Source of the DNA: Litoditis marina
Taxonomy: Eukaryota > Nematoda > Chromadorea > Rhabditida > Rhabditidae
Assembly (NCBI GenBank): GCA_964036275.1
Contig: OZ038433.1
Coordinates: 50,299,902 to 50,363,901, forward strand
Reading direction: 5' to 3'
Length of the DNA stretch: 64,000 bases
The position numbers were made by a program, and so were the translations under genes. Each line of letters opens with the position of its first letter. Within the stretch, counting starts at the first letter, position 1. The notes beneath the pieces were generated by a model. That model was not told the origin of the DNA and searched no databases. It was given only the letters and a program-made list of their open reading frames with translations. Positions 11,652 to 24,530 of this stretch are shown piece after piece.

Positions 11652-12700
11652 TTATGCTTTGGTTGTAAGCTATTCCGAAAAGCCAGACTTAAAGTGCAGT
11701 GTAGATTTGCCTCTAGGCCAAATACGACATCTAAGCAACAAACTATTGTAAGAAAATTGTGACGTGGTTCCGGATCAAAAGCGCAACTATTACGAAAGTG
11801 CCGAGTTGTGCAATTCCATTTAAGCCAGAGAAAAGAGAAGGGAAGCTAACACGTAGTACTTATCTAGTGGCCACTTGGACTCCCACACGTGCAGAGATAA
11901 TATGTTGCGGCAAATAGTATCGATTTTGATTCTGTGGGCAAATATTATACTATTATTGTATTAGGAACTCTACGTTGATTAGAGTGGATAGAACTGTCGA
12001 AGCGTCTCTTACAATTTGTGATCTTTACCTGTTCTATGACGAAAAAGATAATCTTCCTCTTTTGATAAATAACACAGCAAATTCTGAGCAAATTTATTGA
12101 AGTCGGAATGCAAGCGAGCTTACGTGTCTTTTATAAACTCAAACTTTAAGATTTTGTCGAGGTCTAAAATATTTCTGTTGCAGAATTTCGGTTTATCAAG
12201 CAGGATCAGCCCTTCCGTGATGGTTCTTAAAGGTATTAAACAATCAAATGAACCTATGAACAGCTGGACGAAAATGAATTCGTGTTTAATCGCTGCGGCA
12301 TTTCATAAAAGAGTTTCATTAAACAGAAGCGCGTTCAAATGTTTCCCTTCTGATTAAAATTAGTGCCGCCTTTCAACTTACAGTGAGGTGAAAAACCGTG
12401 ACGAAGTTCTGCGACAGATGAGATGTTCAACGCCTTGTGACGAAGCGACGTGAACGACTAAATATGTAAAACATGTAAATTTCATCAAATATGAAACGAG
12501 AAACTTCTTATTGGATTAAATATATTCAACACTGCCCTCCACATCTACCATAGTTAAAACCACGTGCTAGATGTAAATGAAATTCTAATATATTCTTAAT
12601 ATAGTATGAAGTTAATTTTCGAGAGACGGAAAAATTCATACTTCGTGCGCCTGCGAGGCGGCGCGTCTAAACGACTTCGGTGAGCGACCAAATCATCGTT
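10594..12700. other. Intergenic DNA, no gene supported
   Basis: AT-rich sequence without a conserved ORF. The only structures are the 22-base G run at 11630-11651 and ordinary short homopolymers. Confidence 0.5.
11630..11651. repeat. Uninterrupted run of 22 G
   Basis: Poly-G tract, directly visible. Such tracts can form G-quadruplexes and need helicase protection during replication in nematodes (family knowledge); they are also assembly-sensitive. Confidence 0.95.
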
Positions 12701-12701
12701 C

Positions 12702-12760
12702 TAGTTTGATCTCGATACACGCCATAACCTTTACTGCGAAAAGCAACGAGATCGAACTAC
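12702..12760. mobile_element. Mini-MITE copy (TAGTTTGATCTCG family)
   Basis: TAGTTTGATCTCG at the left, CGAGATCGAACTAC at the right, flanked by ACAAA as in the intronic copies. Confidence 0.7.
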
Positions 12761-13181
12761 AAACACAGCGATGTATGGCAAGATACACCGTATACGCTTG
12801 CTTACTCGGTACGCGCTTTGTTGATTACAAATTCGCGTTTGGTAGAAACTGTATTGCAACAAATCTAGAGATGTAGTGTGCCCCAAAGAAACGTCTGACG
12901 ACGAGAGACAAAATCAATATACATATGAAAACACGCTGTATGAACAGTAATTTACAGTTTTGCAACGACGCTTGTTCTGAGTAGGAAATAGCGAAAGCTA
13001 GACTCAGCTCAGACGCACGCAGCCGCTCGAAGTATGTTTGGGCCTTCTGAATCATACATGAACCGAAACCGAGAGGAAGTGTGTTATGTGATATTGGTAT
13101 AAAGATCATAACGAAATAAAAAGTGAGTTATCGAAAACAATTGAGAATTGAATAATCGAGCTTGGATGACGGCGACTTCGA

Positions 13182-13420
13182 AGTATAGTCTTTTTCATTC
13201 CTACTGAGACTCCTACAGTAGGATTTCGAAACTTCCAAGCCGTTTTCCTCATTTATTTAAGATCGGAAAGGTTCAGGATTTTCGCACCTCATTCTCTTTC
13301 TCAGGTACATTAAATATACGACAGGATTTTCCGTGAACTAAATTTTCAGCTTCACAACATCCTCTGAAAAGTGTGTAAGATTACTGTAGGAGTCTCAATA
13401 GGAATGGTGTGAACTATACT
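13182..13420. mobile_element. ~239-bp MITE with ~37-bp inverted repeats (CTACTGAGACTCCTACAGT)
   Basis: The left end AGTATAGTC...CATTCCTACTGAGACTCC is mirrored by GGAGTCTCAATAGGAATG...GACTATACT-like sequence at the right. The same family occupies the spacers of the tandem array at 35202-35440, 42299-42536 and 54567-54802. Confidence 0.8.
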
Positions 13421-13482
13421 GTCGCATTATTTCTCGAGCTCGGTTGCTCAGAGAAGGCTACAACGGCGAATATATCCCGAGT

Positions 13483-13540
13483 TAGTTTGATCTGCATATA
13501 CATAAGAGATTGTAATTTTAATGGAAGGAACCGAACTACA
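13483..13540. mobile_element. Diverged mini-MITE copy
   Basis: TAGTTTGATCT at the left and CCGAACTACAAA at the right; the interior has diverged. A half copy (TTTGTAGTTTGATG) follows near 13840. Confidence 0.5.
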
Positions 13541-13720
13541 AACACATAATATCAGACCCACATGTATAATCACAGTCTGCCTCTCTTTGAACCACACACA
13601 AAAGTGAATTTGTTGGAAATTCGGGAGTGGCAAGACTGGGCTGGGCAGAGGGCAACACATTTCTCATAAAAAAAAGCAGGCAGGAACGGTCTATTCATGT
13701 AATTCTTTTATCCTGCTAGG

Positions 13721-13840
13721 CAATTGCACAGTCACGTGAAACATGTTAAACACAGCAGAACTCAGAAACGTGCAATAACAAAGTTCACGCTTTCTCATTA
13801 TTGATGCTACATGACCATTCAGTTTACTTTTAGTATATGT
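13721..13840 (+). mobile_element. ~125-bp CACGTGA MITE
   Basis: Begins CAATTGCACAGTCACGTGAA and ends TTTACTTTTAGTATA; same family as 5371-5497. Confidence 0.7.
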
Positions 13841-14600
13841 TTGTAGTTTGATGCGGTTGCGTGGTTTATGGAACTTGCCCTGTATTGATCAAACAACAAG
13901 CCATGCTTATTTTTCTCACCTTTTCCGTCTGTAGAGAGGAGTTTATCCAACTTTCAATGATTTATTGAAAACGCGCATAATATCTCTGGAAAAATAGTTG
14001 AATTAAATAGAAAATACCAAGTGTATTGCGAATGAACGATAATAATAGGAAACCGATTCCATAATTTCAAGCGAAGATGATAAATGCTTGTTTTAGTCAT
14101 TCAGCAAAACTTCGACCAAAGACTAATGATAACTGTTCTACCACACTTTAAAAATCAGAGATCTTATTCTGATTTCTTATCTGGCTAACACTATTTTTAT
14201 ATAACAGGCACTAAGTATCAACTAGTAGCGAAACATTTGAACGCGCAATCAGTTCTTCATCGCGCTATCGTAGAATCAAGGCGACTCGCCACTGGGAGCT
14301 CCAAACTGAGTACATTTTGGAATATTGTTTACATTATTCTGCATCTCATGATGTGTGCCCTATATCATCGCAAGATTTGGATCCCGGTGGGATGCAACCA
14401 ACGAAGTAGCGTATTTTTCAGGAAACGCAACCAGGACGGGATACACAATATGATAATTATTCTAGTTGGGAATAAGTATATTTAACATCATGAATCGTCA
14501 TGAAATCAAGTTTTACGCTGGTTCTTTTTTATCAGAATAGCAACCAAGTTCGATAATCATGATGGAGTATGAAGGCTTTGGTAGAACATACAGAATAAAT
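13841..14600. other. Intergenic DNA, nothing recognised
   Basis: No supported gene or RNA. One open frame of about 80 codons (14237-14485) has no recognisable motif. Confidence 0.4.
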
Positions 14601-14609
14601 AGTTAAACG

Positions 14610-14950
14610 TAGAGGTGTTCAGCGAATGTGAGAGGTGTGTTTGTTTCATCTCTAGATTAGCGAGAAACTGAGCGATACTGTTTGCTAATAGGGGTAATAC
14701 TATTACAGAAGTATTCTGCAAAAGTAGAACAATATCGCACGCATTATATCCGAAGTACACATAAAACATTATTTGACAGCCTCTGAAATATTATGCGGGC
14801 TTCGTGGACTTTTGTGCAAGATTGGTATTGTTCTATATTCGCAGAATACTGCTACAGTATCCCAGCAACCAGCATTATTCACTTTTGCCGATATAGAGGT
14901 GGAACCAAACACATCTCACACATTTGCATTCACTGCTAATGATTTTACTA
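14610..14950. mobile_element. Degenerate fold-back element
   Basis: The left half (14610-14745) is complementary to the right half (14815-14950) with many mismatches. Example: CAGAAGTATTCTGCAAAAGT at 14705 versus CGCAGAATACTGCTACAGTAT near 14841. An old palindromic transposon is the simplest reading. Confidence 0.5.
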
Positions 14951-15296
14951 GTATATAGTTATAGGCGGCTCTTGTCACGTACTAGACTCAGAAATTAATT
15001 TCAGGAAAAATGACCATTTTTTGGATGAGGTTTATTTGAATGAATACGTCTAGTCAGATTATTCACCGCTACTGGTGTCGGTCTCACGGGGCTCTCGCCT
15101 ACTGTATTTTCGCAACTTTTCTTTTTTATTGTACAATTTGATTTATTCTTTCAACTCTTCATTGTTTATTAGTTTGTTAATTAACGCTCCCTTGTAAAAT
15201 GGTGATTGTTTTTGTACATCCCTAAGGCTGATTTTGGCATGGAAACTCTGTTCACATACTTGTATTTTCAATCGTTCATCTGTGAATGAACAGTTA

Positions 15297-17383
15297 TTCA
15301 TGAAAAAGTGGGGGCCCAACGACTGTGAGATTTGTCTTCTGCTGTGCGCCCCTTAGACAGCTACTCTCAAATGGAGCAGCTACTGCTACAAAAACCGAAA
15401 AATACTAATATACTCAAGTGTAACTGTTCATTACAAACATACAAAAGTCGTAAAATATTTTTTCAAACCTGTAAACTAGAATCTGCAAATAACCGAAAAA
15501 TACTAATATACTCAAGTATAACTGTTCATTACAAACATACAAAAGTCGTAAAATAATTTCTCAAACCTGTAAACTAGAATCTATAAGTCACAGCTGCGAA
15601 AGAGAGAACAACTGTTGAATAACATTAAAAACGTTATAGCAGCTAGAATTGGAGTAATGACAAGAAATGCCAACCATTGTGCACAAAACCAGAAACCTTA
15701 TAGTTGACTACGTTGAGTTAACATCTGTGATTTGTAGATTCTAGTTTACAGGTTTGAGAAATTATTTTACGACTTTTGTATGTTTGTAATGAACAGTTAT
15801 ACTTGAGTATATTAGTATTTTTCGGTTATTTGCAGATTCTAGTTTACAGGTTTGAAAAAATATTTTACGACTTTTGTATGTTTGTAATGAACAGTTACAC
15901 TTGAGTATATTAGTATTTTTCGGTTTTTGTAGCAGTAGCTGCTCCATTTGAGAGTAGCTGTCTAAGGGGCGCACAGCAGAAGACAAATCTCACAGTCGTT
16001 GGGCCCCCACTTTTTCATGAATTTTTCTGTTTTTGTATACATGCCGTAGGTATGTAGAGAGGTGGTTTGATCCGTACGGTGCAGATAAAGTTGTTTTCTT
16101 AATGAACCACTTGTCAAGTATTACCACCATTCGAAAAAAATGACGTCAACATTGCAGTTCTAAAAACTTACTTCATCTGCCCTTCAGAATCCCAGAATAC
16201 GTCATGTTTGAATGAAGTTTCATCGTGAATTGACCATTTTTAAGAAACTTTCAGCATTCGAAAACATATTTCACGTCAATTTTTTTAAAGTCAACGTCAT
16301 CTGGGATCTGGCCTCCTGAATTCCAGAATAAGTCATATTTAGATAAGGTTTCATCGTTAATATACCATTTTTGAGATATTTTCACATTTGAAAATATATG
16401 TGACGTCAACTTTGCACTTTTCAAAAATGACGTAATCTGGTCTCCAGAATCCCAGAATACGTCACTCTAAGATTGAGTTTCACCGTTAATTGACCCTTTC
16501 TAAGATATTACCATCGTTTTAAGATATATGTGACGTCAACTTCGCACTTTTCAAAATCGACGTCACCTGGTCTCCAGAATCCCAGAATACGTCACTCTAA
16601 GATTGAGTTTCACCGTTAATTGACCCTTTCTAAGATATTACCATCATTTGAAAATATATGTGACGTCAACTTTGCACTTTTCAAAAACGATGTCATCCGG
16701 CTTCCAGAATCCCAGAATACGACACCTTTCGATGGAGCTTCATTGTTAATAACCCACTTGCCAACTGTTGTCATAATTTGGAGAAATATTTGACGTCAAC
16801 TTTGCACTTTTCAAAGATGACGTCATCGGGTCTCCAGAATCTTGACTGACGTCACCGATAGAATACTTTTTACTTATATTAAAGTCACGATGGTATCATA
16901 TTTAAATTTCATCGAAATCGGTCAGTTTTACCCTAAGTTACAAGACGACCTGACAGAGAGAGCGAGAGAGTGCACAAAATGGAGAGACGCAGAGACATTT
17001 ATTTCGAACTTGGTGAAAAATATTTTTTTTTCGAAAAAAAATTTGCGCTCATTCGGTTTTTATACGAGTTCTATTATTACTACAAATTAAAGCCAAATCT
17101 GGTTAGTTGTGGCAAAGATAGCCTCACAGCACAACTGCACACACACACACACGACGGAAGTTGGCGCTCTTGATGAAGCGAAAACATCATAACTTGGCTC
17201 AAGCTTAACCGATTTCGTTCAAATTTAAAACACAATTTACAAATATGCTGTAGAAACTTCTCAAGTGTGTAAAAGTTCTGTTTTGCGAATTTGAGCCTTT
17301 TTATGGGAAAACTAAAAAAACGGAGGCGCGCATTAGCCGGACCAAAGACAAATCTCGCACAGCGCTTCGCGCTGCGCGCGATT
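15297..17383 (+). mobile_element. Palindrome-headed, hairpin-tailed element, copy 1
   Basis: Head: inverted arms of about 290 bp (15297-15590 and 15729-16022), nearly perfect in the outer 285 bp, around a ~140-bp loop. The outer end is TTCATGAAAAAGTGGGGGCC. Body: about six tandem units of ~130 bp (roughly 16140-16860), each with CCAGAATCCCAGAATACGTCA and TGACGTCAACTTTGCACTTT. Tail: CAAAGACAAATCTCGCACAG followed by a GC-rich hairpin (17360-17374) and CGCGCGATT. A second copy at 55486-57138 has the same order, so the parts form one element. It has no protein-coding capacity: the two 74-codon ORFs in the arms are mirror images of each other. The architecture recalls non-autonomous Helentron-type (Helitron-like) elements; that assignment is inference. 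Confidence 0.75.
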
Positions 17384-17713
17384 ATTTAACAGGTCAAACC
17401 GTTTAATGAAAGTGCTACTAGAATGAATGTATGTGACACGGAAACGAGCAAAATACTCCTACAAAATTTATTATTTGTTATGCTTAACTAGTTTAATCTG
17501 TTTTTCTTGTGTATCTAAAATGAGCGTAAGGCATGCAGTGTATTCCGGTAGAAACTTGAACCCCACCATCTGCATGCCGATGAATTTCGAGTGATTTTTC
17601 TACAACCAAAGTAATTCGAGCAGTAACAAGCTTCTATAAGTGATTGTTTAGCCTTTTCACAATTTGTGAGCGGACACACCTCTCATAAAAAGGCTTCCGA
17701 AGTTTTATAGCTG

Positions 17714-17882
17714 AGTACGTATGCTAGAAGACCCGGCACCCTCATCCAATCCTGCGTCTCCTCAATCATACGCTATTTCTCTGCCTTTACATCACGCCGA
17801 GATGTAAGAGACAATAAATAGTGAGGCAGAACGAGAGACGCAGGATGGGATGAAGGTTCCGGGATCTTCTAGCATACGTACC
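17714..17882. mobile_element. 169-bp MITE, AGTACGTATGCTAG ends, CTG target duplication
   Basis: The left end AGTACGTATGCTAGAAGA is mirrored at the right (TCTTCTAGCATACGTAC). Further inverted homology includes the block GAGACGCAGGATGGGATGAAGG. CTG flanks both sides (17711-17713 and 17883-17885). A second copy of identical length is at 42045-42213. A 3-bp duplication fits the PIF/Harbinger or CMC groups; assignment is tentative. Confidence 0.85.
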
Positions 17883-17885
17883 CTG

Positions 17886-19260
17886 CAGTCAATCTCGTTG
17901 ATACTTTTGCAGCGTTTCAACAAAGTTTCCAAGCTTTTTTCCCCATTGTCCAGTTTCTTAATGAAAACTTTCATTTCCCTGAATGTTTCACACTTATCAC
18001 AGCATGAGTGAAAACCCTGTTCGGAAAACCTGTGTGTGCTATGGAATTTATTCATTTTGAATTTCCTTCGCACCTGCCAAAATCTCAGTGGGAAGAACCT
18101 CACAACTCGAATATATGGTTCGGAAAATAGATCCCTTCATAGTGTGTGAATTTCAGTCAAACTCCATTGGGTTTGCAATGGAATACAGCCAATTACATGT
18201 TTGTCCACATCCTCTACCTACTACAACTACAAAGTGCACCTCAATTCAGCATCTAGAAGGACATTTTTCCTCAGACAAACATACCAAACATAGAAAGTAA
18301 AGATTAGTTTTAGAGATGTTTCATATTAGTGGTAGATTAGCAAATTTTCGGTTCAATTTACCGAATATATAAACAACGCCTCCTCAAAAATCTAATTCAA
18401 CTTTTTTGTTTTCAGACACACTTAGCGACACAGTTGAGAAGTACGAAGCCCTATTTTTGAGTTATTATTATATTCTTGAATTCTCACAACAGTCAATCGT
18501 TATTGATCGCGCACTCTAATGTAGCACACCGCGTATAAAAAGGCAAACTTGTAGAATTGTTGATGCTGATAGGTCTGACTGAAGATAATGTATTCGTAAT
18601 GTGCTGAGGATGGTATTTTACAGACCATTTAAGTAATGTTTGCCATCATTAAAGCAACCAGTATTGCTGATCATGGCTTCCTACTCCTCTGTAGGTGTAA
18701 TGATAAACCGATGTTTGGCTACAATCTCACGTATTTGATTGCATTCCTTTTTTTGCAGCCGATTTCTGTAAATTGATCCTTAAATCTTATGAAACATTTT
18801 CTTAAACTTTTTTGAGAATGTTTTTTTCTAGTTTTTTTTCGTTCCCGTAAAAGTAGACGTAAAAAACTGCTTTTGATTTTAAATCATGCCAACACGGGAG
18901 AGTCCTAATTAACAGGAACAGAATATGTTTTGCGAACCAAATGGGCTTTTAGGAACTTATATTACCTTTATCAAATCAAAGACTTTGAAAATATCGTGAA
19001 AAGTTCATTGATACACTGCCAATTTCTAATAGTAAAACTTCGCTTACAGAGACAAGGTTAAGGTTACAGTTCAGTTTTGTTGGTAGGTTATAGAAAAAAT
19101 AACAAAAATATTTTTCATAAAAAATCTAAATCTAGGAAAATATCTCCAATTGACATTGTAGAAATACAGGTAGGTGATAGGAATTATACTCACTGCTAGA
19201 TATTAAAAAACGTATAAACAAATACAGTTACACTCTAGGACAATGATTCATTCAACGTGA
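17886..19260. other. Intergenic DNA, no gene supported
   Basis: Contains a short match near 18285-18305 to the palindromic head of the element at 52840-53931 (CATAGAAAGTAAAGATTAGTT). Otherwise nothing recognised. Confidence 0.4.
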
Positions 19261-19283
19261 AGTGAGGGCACTGAGCTTTATTA

Positions 19284-19288
<5 letters not shown>

Positions 19289-19357
<69 letters not shown>
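19289..19357. repeat. (TC)n microsatellite, ~70 bp
   Basis: Uninterrupted alternating TC. Confidence 0.95.
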
Positions 19358-19358
<1 letters not shown>

Positions 19359-19574
19359 CCCGTCAACATAGAAGAGATTGATGTTGTACTGTAACTCGAT
19401 GAAATACGAGGCAATGTTTCATAGCGCTTGCGCCCAGTAGACCAGATTAATCTCTATTACAAGACAACGACAAAACAAGTAATAACTGGAAAACGTAGAT
19501 TGATGCGGAGAATAATTGGAGTGAGGCTCACGCTCCGCCATACCAACCAGTGCTCCAGAACAGTACGACTATAC

Positions 19575-19701
19575 TGTTAGACGATTCCAGAATCACGTGA
19601 AAAATGTTACACACATCAGAACTGAGAAAAGGGCAATGACAACGTGCACGATGCCTCATTAGAATGATAAATTTACGTGACTATTTAATTTGCTTTTTGT
19701 A
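19575..19701 (+). mobile_element. ~125-bp CACGTGA MITE, diverged
   Basis: Shares the ends and the block GTGCACGATGCCTCATTAGAATG with the copy at 5371-5497. Confidence 0.65.
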
Positions 19702-20164
19702 TACCACACATTCGTGAACGTGATGTGCAGAAAAAATGGTCATGGGCACGGCATGTCACGAGAATGAGCCCTGACCGTTGGGTAAAATTGAGGGTTATGT
19801 GTTTAATAGAATTAAGTTTGAATAAATTCAAATGAGGTGACCTTTTATAATGTAAAACTTTACGGGCTTCATACTTATTGAATTTATTGGCTATGTTAGT
19901 TTGAGTAAAAAAAGGTATATATCAGTTTCTCTTGAGCAGCTCTTTCATATAAACTTTCTTTTCTATCCCCCTTTAAGCATTCGGTTCTCATGATAGGTGT
20001 TTTCAAGAATTTCCAATTTCGAATTTCGAGAATCGAGCTCAACAGTATGTAATAGCTGCTCAACAGTATGTAATGTTATAGCTGTAAGCAAAGATGTTCA
20101 AAGAAAAAACTTGTTTTCAGTTTTCTTATAACACACACACACAAAGTTTCGTTGGCACGGTGCA

Positions 20165-20530
<366 letters not shown>

Positions 20531-23100
20531 GAACAGTTGTCCGCGGATCGTTTGAGTTACAGTTGTTTAAAATTTGTTAGCAGAGCGCAGATACAAAAAT
20601 AGATATTGAAGGGTTGTCTGAAACTGTCTAAATTATACTTCTTTTAGTTCGATGTATAATGCACCTGGGGTTCATTTCTCTCCTGCTCTGGGGCAAATAC
20701 TTATTAAACCGGAGTTTTCCGTTGATCATACCGTTTTACTAGTAATCTGTAACCTGAATTGGTTTCAAGAACCTCTCGGTAACCGCGTATTTCATTCGAA
20801 ACGGGTTGTTGGAGCGAGATTGTTTCCAAACTGTTCAATGGAAAAGTGGTTACCTTGGTACGCGGTTACTTGGTTTATCGCTATATGGGGTATAGCAATA
20901 GTGATTCAGCACGCTTCATCCAATCTAAGACAAAAAGTACCACAATTTGTTTGTAATCTTTGCAGTTTTGCACCAAACGGTGTTGTTTGGACCGAACATT
21001 GCGTGAATGTTTTACCAATGAACCACTCTGTCAGTCTCTGACGACAAACACAGTTTTTAACATCTCGAGACGGTGCCACTCGTTTTACCTTGAGTGTTGA
21101 CTTAGTTATTTCGGCCAACGATATCATTTTCACGGTAGGTCCCCCCTCTCTCTCCTTCTCTCTCTCTCCTTCTCTCTCTCTCCCTTTCTTTCTTGTTCTC
21201 TCTCTATTCCTGTGCAGCACTAGACCAAAAAAGTTGGATTGCTGGAATATCCCGGAGATATTCATCCCCTCCGGCGTCTCTCGTTATGCTCACCATGATG
21301 TAAATCCCGCTGGGATCTGACAGCAAAACATACATAGAGAAATGTTTCCGAGCCTTTTGTTGTACTACACAAACTTAAATTTTCCAATCTACTTTTTGAC
21401 TTTTCAAACCCTTAAATGAAGTTTGTGTTTGCGGTGTAGTTATATTTATAGTTTTTTTGGTATACAGCCTAAAACGAACGTTGTGAAACTTTTCTCTCCG
21501 AAATTGTCAAAATGCGATTGACTTTTCACGTTCAAGCGTTCACGTACTCGTGGTACAAAGAAAAAGATTAGCTTTCCAATACCAAAAACTAGTCATCGTC
21601 CACAGTTCTTCACTATTCGTGCTGGTTCAAAATACTTGAAACACAGCAAGAACAAAAATATTCCGAGTTCTCTTGCGGCGGCCGAGAAATATTGTTCGGA
21701 AAAGCACTTGTAACTGACCTTCCTATGTTTATTGTTTGATTTCTCGGTTCGAAATACTCCCACCCTCACACGTGAAGGTAAAACGGTTACAGAAAAGTGG
21801 TACAGACGAGACACTGTGTCTACCAAAGAGACGCAGAACAGACATGTAGTACAGACGAGACACCGTGTCTACCAGAGAGACGCAGAGTGTCAGTCGGTGA
21901 CCCGGCACCCGAGCCTCCCGAGTGCATTTAGAGGCCTGACCTCTGGTTAGGTCGGACCCTTTCTATTCCCGTTCCTACCCTGCGTCCCTGCCCCACGGTG
22001 TCTGTCCTGTCTGACTCTCGCATCCTGACACTGGTCAGCACCACAGACCTATATATTTTGAGAGAATTGCGCTTATCATTTTCAGGCTCACTTTCTTTTT
22101 ATCAAACAAGTTCCCTACGTCACAGAACAGCGGAAGTTGGCGCCAAAACTATTGTTTTTGAAAACATTTGGAGTGCTCACTTTTAGTTGACCCGAACGTT
22201 TCACAATCTTTATATGGGTTCGGTGATTAGGTGTTGGGCAGTCAGATTAGGCAAAAAATTAATCATAAAATCAACCAAATAGTATTAATCAGATTTATAC
22301 GTTATAATGCTTCTATTCGTTTCACTCTTCAATTTCAGTATTGGGTGTACATATCCAACGAAATCATCGACTTACAAGTATTTTTGATAAATTATGAAAT
22401 TGAGTGTATGAAACTTTATACAAAACTCTGAATGTTTTCGAAATCTTTCTCTTGAAAGTTTCAAACTGGTACTGTAACTGACAGGCATGCCATAAAAATT
22501 CCTCTAGTATGGCTTGAAGTTCCTCAGGACACAGATCAGGAAAACCTTTTCCGGTCGCCTCCCTTCACGTTTACGTTATTTCCTCAATTTCTCTTATGAA
22601 ACGTCTATTTATCCAAAATCATTTCAAAATCTTACTGTAAGTGTCCATGTTTGCCCAAAACGTACTATATAACCACAAAGCCTGGTTTCTATCAAATATA
22701 GTTATTTTTCGAGTCTCTGGAAATTTGATCTCTCGCCTCCACCTGCTGTAATTTCCACATTGGAAAAGGGGGATTATAGTGAAATGTTCCCAAGTTTTTC
22801 TTGCACACTTTCATACTTTTTCACTCAAATAAATATTCTACTCTATTCCAAAACCAGGTTGTATTACAAATTGTCTTTTTCTCAAGTTTTTTTCTCAACA
22901 CTTTTCCCAATTGTAGTGTTTATTCGTGTAGCGTGGAAGCGCGTCGGAGTGTGCCGACCAATTTGGGGCCGCGTGCCCTTGGTGCGTCTTTTTGCGGAGC
23001 CGTGACCCCGTTTTGGGACAATTTCATCCATTTTCGGTCAATCCTTCCCCCTATAATATAAAACACGAGATACATTTGAGTGCACTACTCACATTTTATC
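20531..23100. other. Intergenic DNA, no gene supported
   Basis: A 129-codon open frame at 20652-21041 has one hydrophobic stretch but no splice or family support. A degenerate relative of the 169-bp MITE lies around 21255-21320 (TCATCCCCTCCGGCGTCTC). A direct repeat of about 40 bp around ACGAGACAC-GTGTCTACCA occurs at 21807 and 21856. Confidence 0.4.
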
Positions 23101-23189
23101 CCTGCGAACCTTGTTTTCATGGAATATATTCAACTTGGTAGAACACTATTTTTCTGGACTCATTAAGTTGATTTAAACCAGTGAGTAGT

Positions 23190-23545
23190 AACTCAGGATA
23201 AGAGAGAGTGAGAGAAGTGAAAGTTAAAGGAGAGAATGAGAACGGGAGAAAGATAAAGAGAAAGAGAGAGAGAAGAGGAAAGAACCAGAGAGGGAGAAAG
23301 AGAGGAGAGACAGAGAGAGAGAAGTGGAGAGGAGAAAAAGATACAGAAAGCGAGATTGTGAGAGAGTGAGAGATAGAGAGGGAGAGAGAAAGAAAGCGCG
23401 CCTCCGGGCGGTGCTCGGCCGTGCCTGGAATGGCGGGTGGGGGCTGTTGACAACAACTCGACACGCATTCACCTGCTCTCAGCTGACTTCCTTTTTTGGC
23501 TCTTTCTCTAACTGTCTCCGCTCTCTCTATTTTTCTCATTTTCTT
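23190..23545. repeat. Purine-rich GA-biased low-complexity tract
   Basis: GAGAGA-rich, imperfect, then a short GC-rich patch (23400-23450) and a CT-rich stretch. ORFs here are low-complexity artefacts. Confidence 0.7.
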
Positions 23546-24029
23546 CAATCATCTCTCTCTTTAACTTGAATGAATGTTGCCTTCTCTTCTATCGCACATC
23601 GAAAAAAATTGGAAAGCTGACATCTTCTATAGATAAGGTCTAATCCCAATTAGCTAGCTTCACATTACTGCAATTTTACTGTGCACTATCACTATCAACA
23701 TTTTCTCTATCTTTTCAATGAATCTTAATGTGTTTTAACGAGTTCTGACCAAAGTTGAAATTTTCATCAATCCCGTTTTCAAGTCCTGTAAGGTTCAGGT
23801 TCATTTTTATTATCCCTTTTTGTGAACGGTCAAGTGATACAATATTCGCAGCCTATTTAGTGGTCTTTCACTATGACACCGATCCGAATGTCAATAATAT
23901 AATTTTTCAGTTTCAGTTTCAAGGGCAAATAATGACACTTCACCTGAATGTATCATGCAAGCGATGTGTCTGATCACCCCACCAATACTAAATAGTAAAG
24001 ACCTACAATCATGAAAAAAACGCTTTACT

Positions 24030-24530
24030 GTCACTCAATGTATCACGCAGTCTACTTAGTCTAGCGGTAGTTCTTCAAAGTCACTGAACTCATTTTGTTG
24101 ATAAAATATCCTTGAGTTAGTTAGTGGTTGTTCTGACACAGATGAATCGTAAAGAGTTATGCTCTACAATCAAAACTATTAACGTCACTGAATGTATTAT
24201 GCAGTCCTTATAGTCCAACTGAAGCTTTAACTCAACTAGAGTTTCAAAAAGTTCGTTAATCTCAGTGATTGTACTATGTATGATACTTTACCTATAGTTC
24301 TAATTTTTTAGCGTCACTCAATGTATCATGCAGTCTATATAAGCTAGTAGTAGTTCTGTCCTCGATCCAACTGAAGCTTCGAACTATAGTCTCCCCCAAC
24401 CTGTTTAACGTCACTGAGTGTATCATGTATGTCACTTTACCTATAGTTCTAGCGGGCGAAAGTAAGAGTTTCCCCTTTCTAGTGTCACTGAATGTACCAC
24501 GTAGTCTACATAAGCTAGTGGTAGTTGTGT
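24030..24530. repeat. Irregular repeat around GTCACT-AATGTATCA-GCAGTCTA
   Basis: Related blocks start near 24030, 24183, 24312, 24408 and 24482, several followed by AAGCTAGTAGTAGTT-like sequence. Spacing varies from 75 to 150 bp. Confidence 0.6.

Noticed and set aside
15332..15986. Two identical 74-codon ORFs facing each other
   Set aside because: They are the two arms of a palindrome, so identity is automatic; composition is not protein-like.
16140..16860. CRISPR-like array
   Set aside because: The units are contiguous ~130-bp tandem repeats without unique spacers, in a eukaryotic transposon.
20652..21041. 129-codon plus-strand ORF with a hydrophobic stretch
   Set aside because: No family motif, no splice context, no second copy, and it lies in repeat-rich DNA. 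It could be chance.
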